NCBI RefSeq assembly: GCF_009674535.1
Contig: NZ_WKJK01000010.1
Span: 124,001 to 188,000, forward strand
Source: Duganella guangzhouensis
Lineage (GTDB): Bacteria; Pseudomonadota; Gammaproteobacteria; Burkholderiales; Burkholderiaceae_D
Direction: 5' to 3'
DNA length: 64,000 nt
The notes under the pieces were generated by a model. The model saw nothing but the letters and a program-made list of their open reading frames with translations, made no database searches and had not been told where the DNA came from. Made by a program: the position numbers and the translations under genes. Of this stretch, positions 49,992 through 58,647 are shown piece after piece; within the stretch, counting starts at the first letter, position 1, and the number at the start of each line of letters is the position of its first letter.

Positions 49992-50172
49992 ATATGGCCC
50001 CGCCTGTGCCGTCTTGCCGGCATCCCGAACCAAAAGGCTCAGGTGGTCACAGTTAGTTCAATTTCGGGTTCATCGATCTAGCGACGCTCACGCCCATCGA
50101 ACAAATTTCCGTAACCGGTGCAAAAAAATGGTTCAAGGAATATATGACAAGTTTCGAACACTGCAGGGTGAA
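49992..50172 (-). ncRNA. ssrS: 6S RNA
   Basis: The 292-base gap between zapA and the EVE gene is where betaproteobacterial 6S RNA is usually found. On the minus strand CCCTGCAGTG (50168-50159) can pair with CACAGGCGGGG (50008-49998) to form the closing stem, giving about 180 nt. An internal CCTTGAACC lies in the region where gammaproteobacterial 6S has a similar motif. A terminator follows. The ends are approximate and a covariance search is needed to fix them. Confidence 0.65.
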
Positions 50173-50220
50173 TGAAGTTTACTCTTTTGTGCGCCGCAAT
50201 GGAAGGGCGATTTACACAAA

Positions 50221-50532
50221 TTAAAACAGCGTTTCCTGCGGCGTCAGCGCCTGATCCAAAACCTTGTGCATGGCACTGATCTTGGTTTGCACTTCCAGCA
50301 GCGACATATCCGACAGCGGGCCCTGTGGCGCTTTCACCGTCAGGTATTCGCCGGCCACGCTCAGCGCCGCCATCACGGCGATGCGGTCGTTGCCTTTGAC
50401 TTTGCCGGCGTCGCGGATCGCGCACATCTTCCGGTCCAGGAAAGCGGCCGCGCGGCGCAGCGCCGCTTCTTCGTCTTCCTTGCAGGCGAGCTTGTAGCTC
50501 TGGCCCATGATGGTCACATCCAGATGGATCAT
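50221..50532 (-). CDS. zapA: Cell division protein ZapA
   Basis: This 103-aa protein binds FtsZ and stabilises the division ring. The N-terminal MIHLDVTIMGQSYKLACKE and the following helix ALRRAAAFLDRKMCAIRDAGKVKGNDRIAVMAAL match the ZapA family; a long helix completes it. Its ATG overlaps the stop of the upstream coiled-coil gene by four bases. 6S RNA lies immediately downstream. Confidence 0.93.
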   Translation of the reverse strand: MIHLDVTIMGQSYKLACKEDEEAALRRAAAFLDRKMCAIRDAGKVKGNDRIAVMAALSVAGEYLTVKAPQGPLSDMSLLEVQTKISAMHKVLDQALTPQETLF

Positions 50533-50783
50533 CGTGCGTCCTCGTTTTCAGGCTGCGAGTGGTCGTCGGTGTCTTCGGTGTCGGTGCTATCCAGGCCCGG
50601 GATTTTTCCCAGCAGCGCTTCGAGGCGGCCGGTGGCTTCGCTCATGCGGCGCTGATAACCCATGTTTTCCGCCACCAGGGCGGCATTGGCTTGACGCAGC
50701 TGGGCGTTTTCCCGGCGCAGGGCGGCGGTCATTTCGGCCAGCTGGTCGATTTTATCGGACAGTTCTTGGAAATCTGAAATCAT
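50529..50783 (-). CDS. Small coiled-coil protein upstream of zapA (ZapB/TIGR02449-like)
   Basis: This 84-aa protein is a helix with heptads (LSDKIDQLAEMTAALRRENAQL) and a disordered acidic tail (STDTEDTDDHSQPENED). A small coiled-coil gene preceding and overlapping zapA is common in beta- and gammaproteobacteria. A division role is inferred from coupling to zapA; identity with ZapB is not shown. Confidence 0.8.
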   Translation of the reverse strand: MISDFQELSDKIDQLAEMTAALRRENAQLRQANAALVAENMGYQRRMSEATGRLEALLGKIPGLDSTDTEDTDDHSQPENEDAR

Positions 50784-50871
50784 CCCGCCACTATAGGCAG
50801 CGCGCGGGATGCCGTCAACCGAATCGCGTGTTTGCGCACAACAAGCACGCGATTTATTTCCTCGGTGTCAA

Positions 50872-53676
50872 TTATCGGGCTGGCTCGATGGTGACATTGC
50901 CTTCGATGCCGACGCCCTGCCCCGCTTCCGCCTCCAGCAGCACGTTGAGTTCACGCTTGCCGGCGCCGGCCGGCAACGCCACGTCCAGCGGTCCGGCGGC
51001 AAAGCTGTCCTTCTTGCCAATCAACTGGCCGTTGAGCCAGATCTCCGCCTTGCCCTTGATGGCGGCGAAGCGGATGTGACCCGAACCATCGGCCAGGTTT
51101 TTGCGCGGCGTGAAGCTAGCGCGGTACAGATGATACTTGCTGCCAGCGGCGGCGCGCATCGGCGGCGAACCCCAGCCCCAGGTGTTCATGTCGAAGCTGG
51201 CCAGCTTCTGATTCGGATCGGGACGCGCATCGCCATCCGGCGCGATGCGCCAGCTACGCACAAAGGTCAGCGGCGCGTCGGCCAGCGTGACGAACGGTTC
51301 GGCCGCGACCGGCTTCACCGGGATCGTCAGCGCGGCGGCTTGCAGACCGGGCGCGCTGGCGTTGATGGTGACCGCATCTTTGCTGTCGTAATTGGTCTGC
51401 ACGATCAGTTGTGCCAGACCGTTGAACAGATGACGCGTCGCGCCCTTCTCGTCTTCGTGCGAGTTCGGATCGCCATTGCCATGGCCGATGGAACGGCCGC
51501 CGCCACTGATGGCAAACGTCACCTCATCGTTCGCCAGCGGCACCGCGCGGCCCTGCGCATCCAGCGCGCGCACCGTGATCGGCATCGCATCGCGGCCATC
51601 ACCAGCCAGCTGCGCGCGGTCCGGCACCAGTTCCAGCTTGACCGGCGCACCGGTGGTTTCCACCACCGCGCGCGCGACTTCCTTGCCACCCTTGTAGCCG
51701 ATGGCTTCCAGCTTGCCCGGTTCAAAAGCCACGTTCACATAGTTCATGCGATACGGATCGACCTTCTGGTCAGCCAGCTCGCGGCCATTCAGCAGCAGCT
51801 TGAAGCGCTCGACATTGGCCATCACCATCACCCGCACGTTGTCTCCCTGCTTCCAGTTCCAGTGCGGGGCCAGGTAAATCAGCGGCTGGTCCTTGATCCA
51901 CTGTACCTGGTGAATGTAGTAGGCGTTTTTCGGGAAGCCGTTCAAGTCCATGATGCCGAACACCGAGCTGACCGACGGCCATTCATTCGGCGTCGGCTCG
52001 CCGCGATAATCGAAGCCGGTCCACACAAAGCCGCCCGCCACATAAGGACGGGTGGCGATGGCTTCCCAGGCGTCGCGGTGGGTGTTGCCCCACTGCGCCG
52101 CATCGTCATCGTAGCTGGCGATCAGGTTCTTCTCTTTCACCGTTTTCCATTCGCCGCGCGTCATGAAGGCCGAGGTGTCTTCCGACGACGTGAATGGCTT
52201 GTCAGGACGCGCCTTGTGGAAGCGGTCATAGTCCGGCACCTGATAGTTAGAGCCCACCACGTCCACCGCGTGCGACACATTCAGCTCGGTGAGGAAGCCA
52301 CCGTTCATGGCGGCGGTGACCGGACGTGTATCGTCCAGCGCCTTCACGGCGGCTGACATGCGGCGCACCATCTCGTAACCGACTTCGGTGGCCTGCACCG
52401 GTTCTTCATTAAACACCGACCACAGTACGATGCCTGGGTGGTGACGGTCGCGCCGCACCATCCACTCCAGCTGTTTCATATAGTCTGGTGATGGATTGAA
52501 GTTGCGGTTCTCGTCCATGACCACGAAGCCCATGCGGTCCACCATGTCCAGCACTTCTGCCGCCGGCGCATTGTGCGAGAAGCGGATCGCGTTGACACCC
52601 AGCTCCTTCAGACGACGCAGACGATACTCCCACACCGAATCCGGCACCGCCACGCCGACACCGGCGTGATCCTGGTGGATGCACACTCCTTGCAGCTTGA
52701 CGTGCACGCCGTTCAGGAAGAAGCCCTGCGACGCATCGAAGCGGATGGTGCGGAAGCCGGTGTTCAACGACACCTCGTCATACACCTTGCCGCCCTGGAT
52801 CACGCGCGTGGTGACGCGATACAGATTGGTTTTCTCCAGCGACCACAGCGCCGGATTGTTGATCGCAATCGGCAGCTGCACGCTGCTGGTGGCCAGCACG
52901 CCGATGCGCGCCTGCGCCGTGCGCTGCGCCACCTGCTTGCCGGACGGGTCGTACACCGTCACTTCCACGGTGGCCTCGCCGGCCTGCTTGCCGCTGTTGT
53001 TCAGCGTGACCTCAACCGGAATGCTCCACTGCTTGTCCTTGAGCTGACGCGGCGTGGCGTGCACGCCATCGGTCACCACGTGCAGCGGGCTGCGTTTCAC
53101 CAGCCAGCTGTGGCGATACATGCCGGCGCCTTCATACCACCAGCCCTCCATCGCTTCCGCGTCGACGCGGATGGCGATGGTGTTCAGCGCATCGCCGTAT
53201 CGCAGGAACGGCGTGATGTCGATATAGCTGGCGTTGTAGCCGGACCAGTTGCGGTTGACCACATTGCCGTTGACCCAGATGGTGGCATGGGTGGCGATGG
53301 CGTCGAACTGCAGTTCAAAATGCTTGCCGCGGTCGGACGGATCGACCTTCAGGTAGCGGCGATACCAGCCGATGCCGCGCGGACGATAGCCCTGCGCCAC
53401 ATTGGCTTTTGGATCAAATGGGCCTTCCACGGCCCAGTCATGCGGCAGATCGAGGCGACGCCAGTCGGAGTCGTCGTACTCGCTGCCGGCGGCACCGCCG
53501 GCGCTGCCGGCTTTGGCGTTGCTATAGGATTCTTCGTGACCGACGATGGGCGCTTCAACCAGGTCGCCCTGATGGAACAGCCAACCGCGATCCAGCGACA
53601 GGCGCTCGCGCGCGGCGGCGCTGGCGGTAGCACAAGCTACCAGCAGCAGCATGGTGGCAAACAGTTTTGTTTTCAA
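50872..53676 (-). CDS. Exported GH2 beta-galactosidase-like enzyme (DUF4982 type)
   Basis: This 934-aa glycosidase has a signal peptide (FATMLLLVACATASA). It contains a sugar-binding domain, an Ig-like domain, and a TIM barrel with the acid/base Glu in VLWSVFNEEPV and the probable nucleophile Glu in PFTSSEDTS. C-terminal DUF4982-type and Ig-like domains follow. The start is taken as TTG 53676, which is preceded by GGGGAGA and followed by the signal; the upstream ATG frame would run through a terminator hairpin. It probably cleaves beta-galactosides in the periplasm. It is next to the TonB receptor. Confidence 0.9.
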   Translation of the reverse strand: MKTKLFATMLLLVACATASAAARERLSLDRGWLFHQGDLVEAPIVGHEESYSNAKAGSAGGAAGSEYDDSDWRRLDLPHDWAVEGPFDPKANVAQGYRPRGIGWYRRYLKVDPSDRGKHFELQFDAIATHATIWVNGNVVNRNWSGYNASYIDITPFLRYGDALNTIAIRVDAEAMEGWWYEGAGMYRHSWLVKRSPLHVVTDGVHATPRQLKDKQWSIPVEVTLNNSGKQAGEATVEVTVYDPSGKQVAQRTAQARIGVLATSSVQLPIAINNPALWSLEKTNLYRVTTRVIQGGKVYDEVSLNTGFRTIRFDASQGFFLNGVHVKLQGVCIHQDHAGVGVAVPDSVWEYRLRRLKELGVNAIRFSHNAPAAEVLDMVDRMGFVVMDENRNFNPSPDYMKQLEWMVRRDRHHPGIVLWSVFNEEPVQATEVGYEMVRRMSAAVKALDDTRPVTAAMNGGFLTELNVSHAVDVVGSNYQVPDYDRFHKARPDKPFTSSEDTSAFMTRGEWKTVKEKNLIASYDDDAAQWGNTHRDAWEAIATRPYVAGGFVWTGFDYRGEPTPNEWPSVSSVFGIMDLNGFPKNAYYIHQVQWIKDQPLIYLAPHWNWKQGDNVRVMVMANVERFKLLLNGRELADQKVDPYRMNYVNVAFEPGKLEAIGYKGGKEVARAVVETTGAPVKLELVPDRAQLAGDGRDAMPITVRALDAQGRAVPLANDEVTFAISGGGRSIGHGNGDPNSHEDEKGATRHLFNGLAQLIVQTNYDSKDAVTINASAPGLQAAALTIPVKPVAAEPFVTLADAPLTFVRSWRIAPDGDARPDPNQKLASFDMNTWGWGSPPMRAAAGSKYHLYRASFTPRKNLADGSGHIRFAAIKGKAEIWLNGQLIGKKDSFAAGPLDVALPAGAGKRELNVLLEAEAGQGVGIEGNVTIEPAR

Positions 53677-53692
53677 ATCAGTCTCCCCAGAT

Positions 53693-53730
53693 AAAAAAAG
53701 CGGAGCAGCGCCATCACGCACCGCTCCGCA
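53693..53730 (-). terminator. Hairpin terminator between TonB receptor and GH2 gene
   Basis: On the minus strand GCGGAGC and GCTCCGC enclose a loop of about 16 bases and are followed by seven Ts. It lies 28 bases after the receptor's stop and 17 bases before the GH2 start, so the GH2 gene depends on read-through or its own promoter. Confidence 0.8.
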
Positions 53731-53757
53731 AAACCACGATAAAAATTTACGAACTGC

Positions 53758-56355
53758 TTACAGCTTGAGCGACAGGCCCAGGTTGTAACGGCGGCCGAAC
53801 TCGGTCACCTCTTGCTGCACCGGGATGTTCCCGCTGGTGTAGACAGCCTTCTGGTTGGTCAGGTTGTCGATACCGAAGCGCAGCTGCAGGTTAGGCGTCA
53901 GTTGCTTGGCCAGGTTCAGCGTTACGTAGGTTTCCTTCTCGTTCATCAGCAGCTGGCCGGCGGTCCAGCTTGGATTACGCACGAACGGGCTGTGGTAGTT
54001 GGCCGACAGACGCGCTTCGTAGCCTGCCTTCTCGTACCACAGCGTGACACCGCCGTTGTGCTTCATCAGACCTTCAATCGGATACGGATTGGTGGTCGGG
54101 GTCTGCTCGTGGATGCTGGACGCGGTGTAAGCGTAGTTACCCGAGAAGCCCAGGCCATCGAACGGCGCCGGCAGGAAGCTCAGCGACTGCTGGTATTGCA
54201 GTTCCAGACCACGGATGTTGCCGCCTTCGCCGTTCACCGAACGGGTCAGGGTCGCGGTGCGGCCGTTGATGGTGGTGCTGTCCGACTCGATCGCGATGTA
54301 GCGCGTGACCTGCTTGTAGAAACCGCCCACCGACGCGATCGCGCCCTTGGCGAAGAACCACTGGTACGCCAGATCGACCTGATTAGCCATCATCGGCTTC
54401 AGGGTAGGATTACCCGCGCTGCCGGTGGTTGGCTGAGTCGAATCGGTAGGCACGCTCAGGTTACGCGAAGCACGCAGTTCGTCCAGCGGCGCGCGCGACA
54501 TGGCACGGGCCACGCTGAAGCGGATCTGCTTTTCCTGTGACTCATCCAGCGCGAAGATCAGATTCATGCTCGGCAGGATTTCGGTGTACGAAGTACCGTC
54601 TTCCACCGGGGTGGCCGCCGCGCCGTTGAGCGACTGCATGCCGTAGCCGGTCTGCTTGGTGTGCACCAGGCGCACGCCGATATTACCGCGATAGGTCTTG
54701 CCGAAGGCTTCGCCGTCCAGGTCACCCTGCACGAAGGCCGAGGTGCTGCGCTCCTTGACCTTCCAGCCCGACAGCAAGTCGTTCTGGGTCTGAGTGCGGC
54801 CGTTCGGATCGAAGGCATCGGCGCCAAACGCCGAATACACGGTGCCGTAGAAGTCCTTCAACTGGATGAAGTCAGGATAGCCGGCGATCGACACGCGCTC
54901 GTAGGCCGAATCCGGAATCGTCGAAGTTGGGTTCAGCGACCAGGTGGTCTGGTGGTAGCTCTTCTCGCGATCGGTGGCACGCACGCCGAACTTCAGGGTG
55001 CTGATGAAGCCATTGTCGATACGGCGCGAAGCCGATACCGCAGCGGCGTTCAGCAGATCCTTCACGTGGCCGTCGGTGTCGGTGTACAGCGTTGGCGCCC
55101 AGAAGTTGGACGGATTGCCGGTGTCCAGGCTACCGAAGTTGTACGACTGATTCTCGTTGCCGGTGAAGTCCCAGCTCACGTTGGTGCCGGTCTTCGAATA
55201 CTGACGCAGGTCGCGCCACTGGCTGCTGCGCATCGCATGCGACGACGACAGATCGGCTTCGATCTTCCACTCGCCGACATTGAACTTGCCGTTCAAGCCA
55301 CTGGCGGCTTCGCTGGTGTCCTGCACGTAGTAGAAGTCGTTGTTGATGACGCTGACGCCGCTGACGGTGGCGCCGGCCACGTAGCCGTTGCGGATATCCA
55401 GGTTGCTGTAGTTGGACGACTGATAGCCATCCCAGTTACCCAGGTCGCCGGTCCAGTGCTGCAGGCCGCGCTCATTGATCTTGGCCGAAGCGTAGTAGGT
55501 GTCGGCGGTGATCTGCACATCGCTGTTCGGTTTCCACTCGACCTTGCCCAGAACACTGGAGCGCTTGTCTTTACCGCGGCGCGCCTCATCCTGGAAGCCC
55601 CACGGGGTCTTGTCCACTTTGCCGTCGCCGTTCAAGTCCACCGAATTGGTTTCATTGAAGCCCCAGTGACGGATATTCTTCTGCACCGATGGCTGGTCCT
55701 GGAAGCTGGCCGCCACCGCCACACCGACGGTGCGGTCGGCAAACTGGTCGACATAGATACCGCCCAGGCGAGGCGCTTTGCTGTCGCCGCCAGGGATGTC
55801 CTTGGCCAGCGGGTAGTACAGCGCATCGGCCTTCAGCGAGATCTGACGCTCCTTGTACTTCAGTGGCGACACGGTCTGCAGGTCGATGGTGGTGGCGATA
55901 CCGCCTTCCACCAGGCTGGCTTCCTGGGTTTTGTACACGGTGGCGCCGCTGACCGACTCCGACGGGAACTGCTCGAAACGCACGGCGCGGTTAGGCTCCG
56001 ACGAGGCCAGTTCACGACCGTTCAAGGTGGCACCGATGAAGCGTGGGCCCATGCCGCGCGCGATGATCTGCGACGCGTTACCACGATCCAGGCCGGACGA
56101 CAGGCCAGGCAAGCGGGCCAGCGATTCAGCGATGGTGGTGTCCGGCAGTTTGCCGATGTCTTCCGACGAGATAACTTCAACGATGCTGTTCGACGCATCC
56201 TTGGCTGCCAACGCATTGCGTACCGAGGCGCGAATGCCGGTCACGTTGACTTGCTGGATGCTGTCAGCTGCTGCATCTTGCGCAAATGCTTCCTGGACGA
56301 GAAGCGGGGAAGTGAAGAGCGTGGCAATCAGCCAGCTCATTTTTTTATGTTTCAT
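53758..56355 (-). CDS. TonB-dependent receptor, carbohydrate type
   Basis: This 865-aa outer-membrane transporter has a signal peptide (ending AFA), a plug domain and a 22-strand barrel. The TonB-box region reads IQQVNVTGIRASVRNAL, the plug has VISSEDIGKLPDTTIAESLARLPGLS and IIARGMGP, and the barrel ends RRYNLGLSLKL. This plug type is typical of sugar-scavenging receptors in Caulobacter and Xanthomonas. Its neighbours are a GH2 enzyme and galactonate genes, so it probably imports galactosides. The substrate is inference. Confidence 0.94.
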   Translation of the reverse strand: MKHKKMSWLIATLFTSPLLVQEAFAQDAAADSIQQVNVTGIRASVRNALAAKDASNSIVEVISSEDIGKLPDTTIAESLARLPGLSSGLDRGNASQIIARGMGPRFIGATLNGRELASSEPNRAVRFEQFPSESVSGATVYKTQEASLVEGGIATTIDLQTVSPLKYKERQISLKADALYYPLAKDIPGGDSKAPRLGGIYVDQFADRTVGVAVAASFQDQPSVQKNIRHWGFNETNSVDLNGDGKVDKTPWGFQDEARRGKDKRSSVLGKVEWKPNSDVQITADTYYASAKINERGLQHWTGDLGNWDGYQSSNYSNLDIRNGYVAGATVSGVSVINNDFYYVQDTSEAASGLNGKFNVGEWKIEADLSSSHAMRSSQWRDLRQYSKTGTNVSWDFTGNENQSYNFGSLDTGNPSNFWAPTLYTDTDGHVKDLLNAAAVSASRRIDNGFISTLKFGVRATDREKSYHQTTWSLNPTSTIPDSAYERVSIAGYPDFIQLKDFYGTVYSAFGADAFDPNGRTQTQNDLLSGWKVKERSTSAFVQGDLDGEAFGKTYRGNIGVRLVHTKQTGYGMQSLNGAAATPVEDGTSYTEILPSMNLIFALDESQEKQIRFSVARAMSRAPLDELRASRNLSVPTDSTQPTTGSAGNPTLKPMMANQVDLAYQWFFAKGAIASVGGFYKQVTRYIAIESDSTTINGRTATLTRSVNGEGGNIRGLELQYQQSLSFLPAPFDGLGFSGNYAYTASSIHEQTPTTNPYPIEGLMKHNGGVTLWYEKAGYEARLSANYHSPFVRNPSWTAGQLLMNEKETYVTLNLAKQLTPNLQLRFGIDNLTNQKAVYTSGNIPVQQEVTEFGRRYNLGLSLKL

Positions 56356-56493
56356 TGTGCATCTCCAGTGTTTGTATTTGTCCCGTCTCTGGTGAAGATG
56401 TGGACGGATAACCGGATGCTAACGAAACACCTATTTCGAAACCAATAGCTTATTTAGTGCGGGCCATACCAAGTTCGTATATCAGACAACGTT

Positions 56494-57462
56494 TCAAGTC
56501 TGAACAGGCGGACGATAATGAGGATAGATGCCAGCTGCGGCGTCGCGCAGCGCGGCCAGCATGGCGTCGGCGCCAGGCGAGAGCTGGTGTCGCTTGCGCG
56601 TCACAATGCCAAACGAATCCATGCTGACGCCAAGCTCGAACGGCAGCACCTTCAACAGGCCGGCGTCCAGATAGGGTTGCACCGCCTCGGCCGGCAGCGC
56701 CACCACCATATCGTTATTCAGCAGCAGGCTGGCCACCACCGGCATGTCCAGCGTCTCGACGGTTTCAGCCGGCTGCTCCAGACCATGCGACAGGAATAGC
56801 GCGGTCAGACGATCGCGCAGAATGGAGCCGGCCGGCGGCAGGATCCAGCACTGCTCCATCAAGTGTTCCAGTTTGAGATCGGTGCGCGTCATCAGCGGAT
56901 GGCTGGCGCGCGCGATCAGCAAATGCGGCTCGTCGGTCAGCGGTTCGAAATTCAATTCATCGGCGGCCTCGGTATCGAGGATGCGGCCCACCACCAGATC
57001 CAGCTCGCCGCTGCGCAAGCGTTCGACCAGCACTTTACTGGTCGACATGGTGACCGCCACATGCACGCGCGCATGGCGCTCTTTCAGCAGATTGATCGCC
57101 TTCGGCACCAGCCCGGTGGCCGGTGCCAGCACCGTGCCCACCCCCACCCGGCCGCGCAGGCCGGACAGCAGCTCCATCACTTCCTGGTGCGCCGCGTCCA
57201 TTTCCGCCAGCGCCGCGCCAGCGCGACGGATCAACACCTTGCCATACCAGGTCGGCGCCACGCCGCGCGACAGACGTTCGAACAACTGCACCCCGAGCGC
57301 GTGCTCCAGCTCGCCCAGCAGCTTGGAAGCGCCGGGTTGCGTCAGATTGGCGGCCTGGGCCGCGTGGGCGATGGAGCCATGCCGGCCCAGTTCGACCAGC
57401 AGGACCAAATGGCGGGTTTTCAGGTGGGAACGAACAAAGCGGTCCGAGCGTGCGTCAGTCAT
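56494..57462 (-). CDS. LysR-family regulator of the galactoside locus
   Basis: This 322-aa regulator has the HTH (LGRHGSIAHAAQAANLTQPGASKLLGELE) and an effector domain similar to the GbpR group (galactose-binding regulators), with LIARASHPLMTRTDL. It lies between the lactonase and the TonB receptor on the same strand, 58 bases after the lactonase stop. It probably regulates the galactose/galactonate genes on both sides; sites at 58527-58610 are candidates. Confidence 0.9.
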   Translation of the reverse strand: MTDARSDRFVRSHLKTRHLVLLVELGRHGSIAHAAQAANLTQPGASKLLGELEHALGVQLFERLSRGVAPTWYGKVLIRRAGAALAEMDAAHQEVMELLSGLRGRVGVGTVLAPATGLVPKAINLLKERHARVHVAVTMSTSKVLVERLRSGELDLVVGRILDTEAADELNFEPLTDEPHLLIARASHPLMTRTDLKLEHLMEQCWILPPAGSILRDRLTALFLSHGLEQPAETVETLDMPVVASLLLNNDMVVALPAEAVQPYLDAGLLKVLPFELGVSMDSFGIVTRKRHQLSPGADAMLAALRDAAAGIYPHYRPPVQT

Positions 57463-57520
57463 ATAGGTGAAAAGGTTGGTTGCCCATCATAAATGCGGGC
57501 TGAACCAGCGTCAATCACCG

Positions 57521-58438
57521 CTACGCACGCAATTCGCTACTGGAAGCGCTCCCGCAGTCAATAAACAGGGTATCGGCCAGGCCGGCGGCCTGGCCCTTGG
57601 CCAGATCGGGCGGCAGGCCGTACAGGCCGCCCTGGGCGCCCAGCATCAGCAACTGATCCAATCCGGCGCCACCAAAACAGACGCTGGCCACCGCCTCGCG
57701 CGCCAGCGCGATCTGGCGCAGCGCGTGGCCGCTGGCGTCATACTGTACCAGCACCCCGCCCTGCACGCTCCACAGCTGGCCGGCGCTGTCGACCACGGCC
57801 GCGCCGGCGCCCGGTGCCAGTAGCTCGGAAAACGTTTTCGTTCCACTCACCTTGGCGCGCTCGGCATCATAGTCGCAGTGCAGGATGGCGCCGCGCGCGG
57901 CATCGGCAAAATACATGCGGCGGCCGTCCGGGCTGAAAGCGATGCTGGTGGCGCCCGCCACCGCCGGCAGCGCCAGCCGGCGCAGGCCGTGACGCTGCGA
58001 ATACTGGTAAAAACTGCCGATCGGGCGCTGATCCTGGGCCGCGTTGGCGGTGCCGAACACGAAATTGCCGTCGCGGTCGGCGCAACCGTCGCTGATGCGG
58101 GTGCGCGGTTCGGCGGCGTCGATGGTAATCAGCACCTGCGCCTGCAGTGGACGGCTGGGCTGGCCCGGCTGCGGCAGGGTCAGCATGCCCAGCCGCTTGC
58201 CCTGCCCGACCAGCAGCCGGCCCGAGCTGCAACTAGCCATCACACAGGCGCTTTCCAACATGCGGCTGCCACTCGGCATGGCGGGCGGCGCCGGCCATGC
58301 GTACAGCTGGCTGCCGACCGGGTCCGGCCAACGCCAGCACTGCCGTGCGGCGTCCCAGCGCAGCGAGCAACCGGCCTGGCCGACCCGGATCAGCATAATG
58401 CCGGGGGTGGCGGTGACGGTGGTGCTGGGGGCATTCAT
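57521..58438 (-). CDS. SMP-30/gluconolactonase-family lactonase
   Basis: This 305-aa protein is a six-bladed propeller of the SMP-30/Gnl/LRE family. Metal-site and family motifs are RTRISDGCADRDGNFVFGT, GATSIAFSPDGRRMYFAD and a further Asp in VVDSAGQLWSV. Such enzymes open sugar lactones; beside galactonate dehydratase it most likely hydrolyses D-galactono-1,4-lactone. It is divergent from dgoD with 209 bases between, which hold two palindromes. Confidence 0.88.
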   Translation of the reverse strand: MNAPSTTVTATPGIMLIRVGQAGCSLRWDAARQCWRWPDPVGSQLYAWPAPPAMPSGSRMLESACVMASCSSGRLLVGQGKRLGMLTLPQPGQPSRPLQAQVLITIDAAEPRTRISDGCADRDGNFVFGTANAAQDQRPIGSFYQYSQRHGLRRLALPAVAGATSIAFSPDGRRMYFADAARGAILHCDYDAERAKVSGTKTFSELLAPGAGAAVVDSAGQLWSVQGGVLVQYDASGHALRQIALAREAVASVCFGGAGLDQLLMLGAQGGLYGLPPDLAKGQAAGLADTLFIDCGSASSSELRA

Positions 58439-58526
58439 GCGGTTCCTGGGGACGGTTTTCGATAGTTAAAAGTCTAAGCGAGCGGGTCGGCGTACTGCTA
58501 TGAATTAAGCGCCGCCAGCCATGCCG

Positions 58527-58554
58527 ATATCGGATAGCTGCTGCTATCCGATAT
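58527..58554. promoter_or_regulatory. Candidate operator in the lactonase-dgoD divergent promoter
   Basis: ATATCGGATAGC (58527-58538) and GCTATCCGATAT (58543-58554) are perfect 12-base arms around TGCT. The site is centred between the two divergent genes. Confidence 0.6.
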
Positions 58555-58587
58555 TGATATGGCAGCTCGCGAATTAATCATATTTCC

Positions 58588-58610
58588 AGTCTAGCCACCC
58601 GCTTTAGACT
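58588..58610. promoter_or_regulatory. Second inverted repeat upstream of dgoD
   Basis: AGTCTA and TAGACT are separated by 11 bases, which fits the LysR spacing pattern. A further AGTCTA is at about 58471. The site lies 38 bases before dgoD. Confidence 0.4.
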
Positions 58611-58647
58611 GAGCGCTGTTCCCCGAACCATACCCTGACCTGACCCT

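Noticed and set aside
53677..53721. ATG-started extension of the GH2 enzyme
   Set aside because: It runs through the terminator hairpin, and TTG 53676 has a good Shine-Dalgarno and begins the signal peptide.
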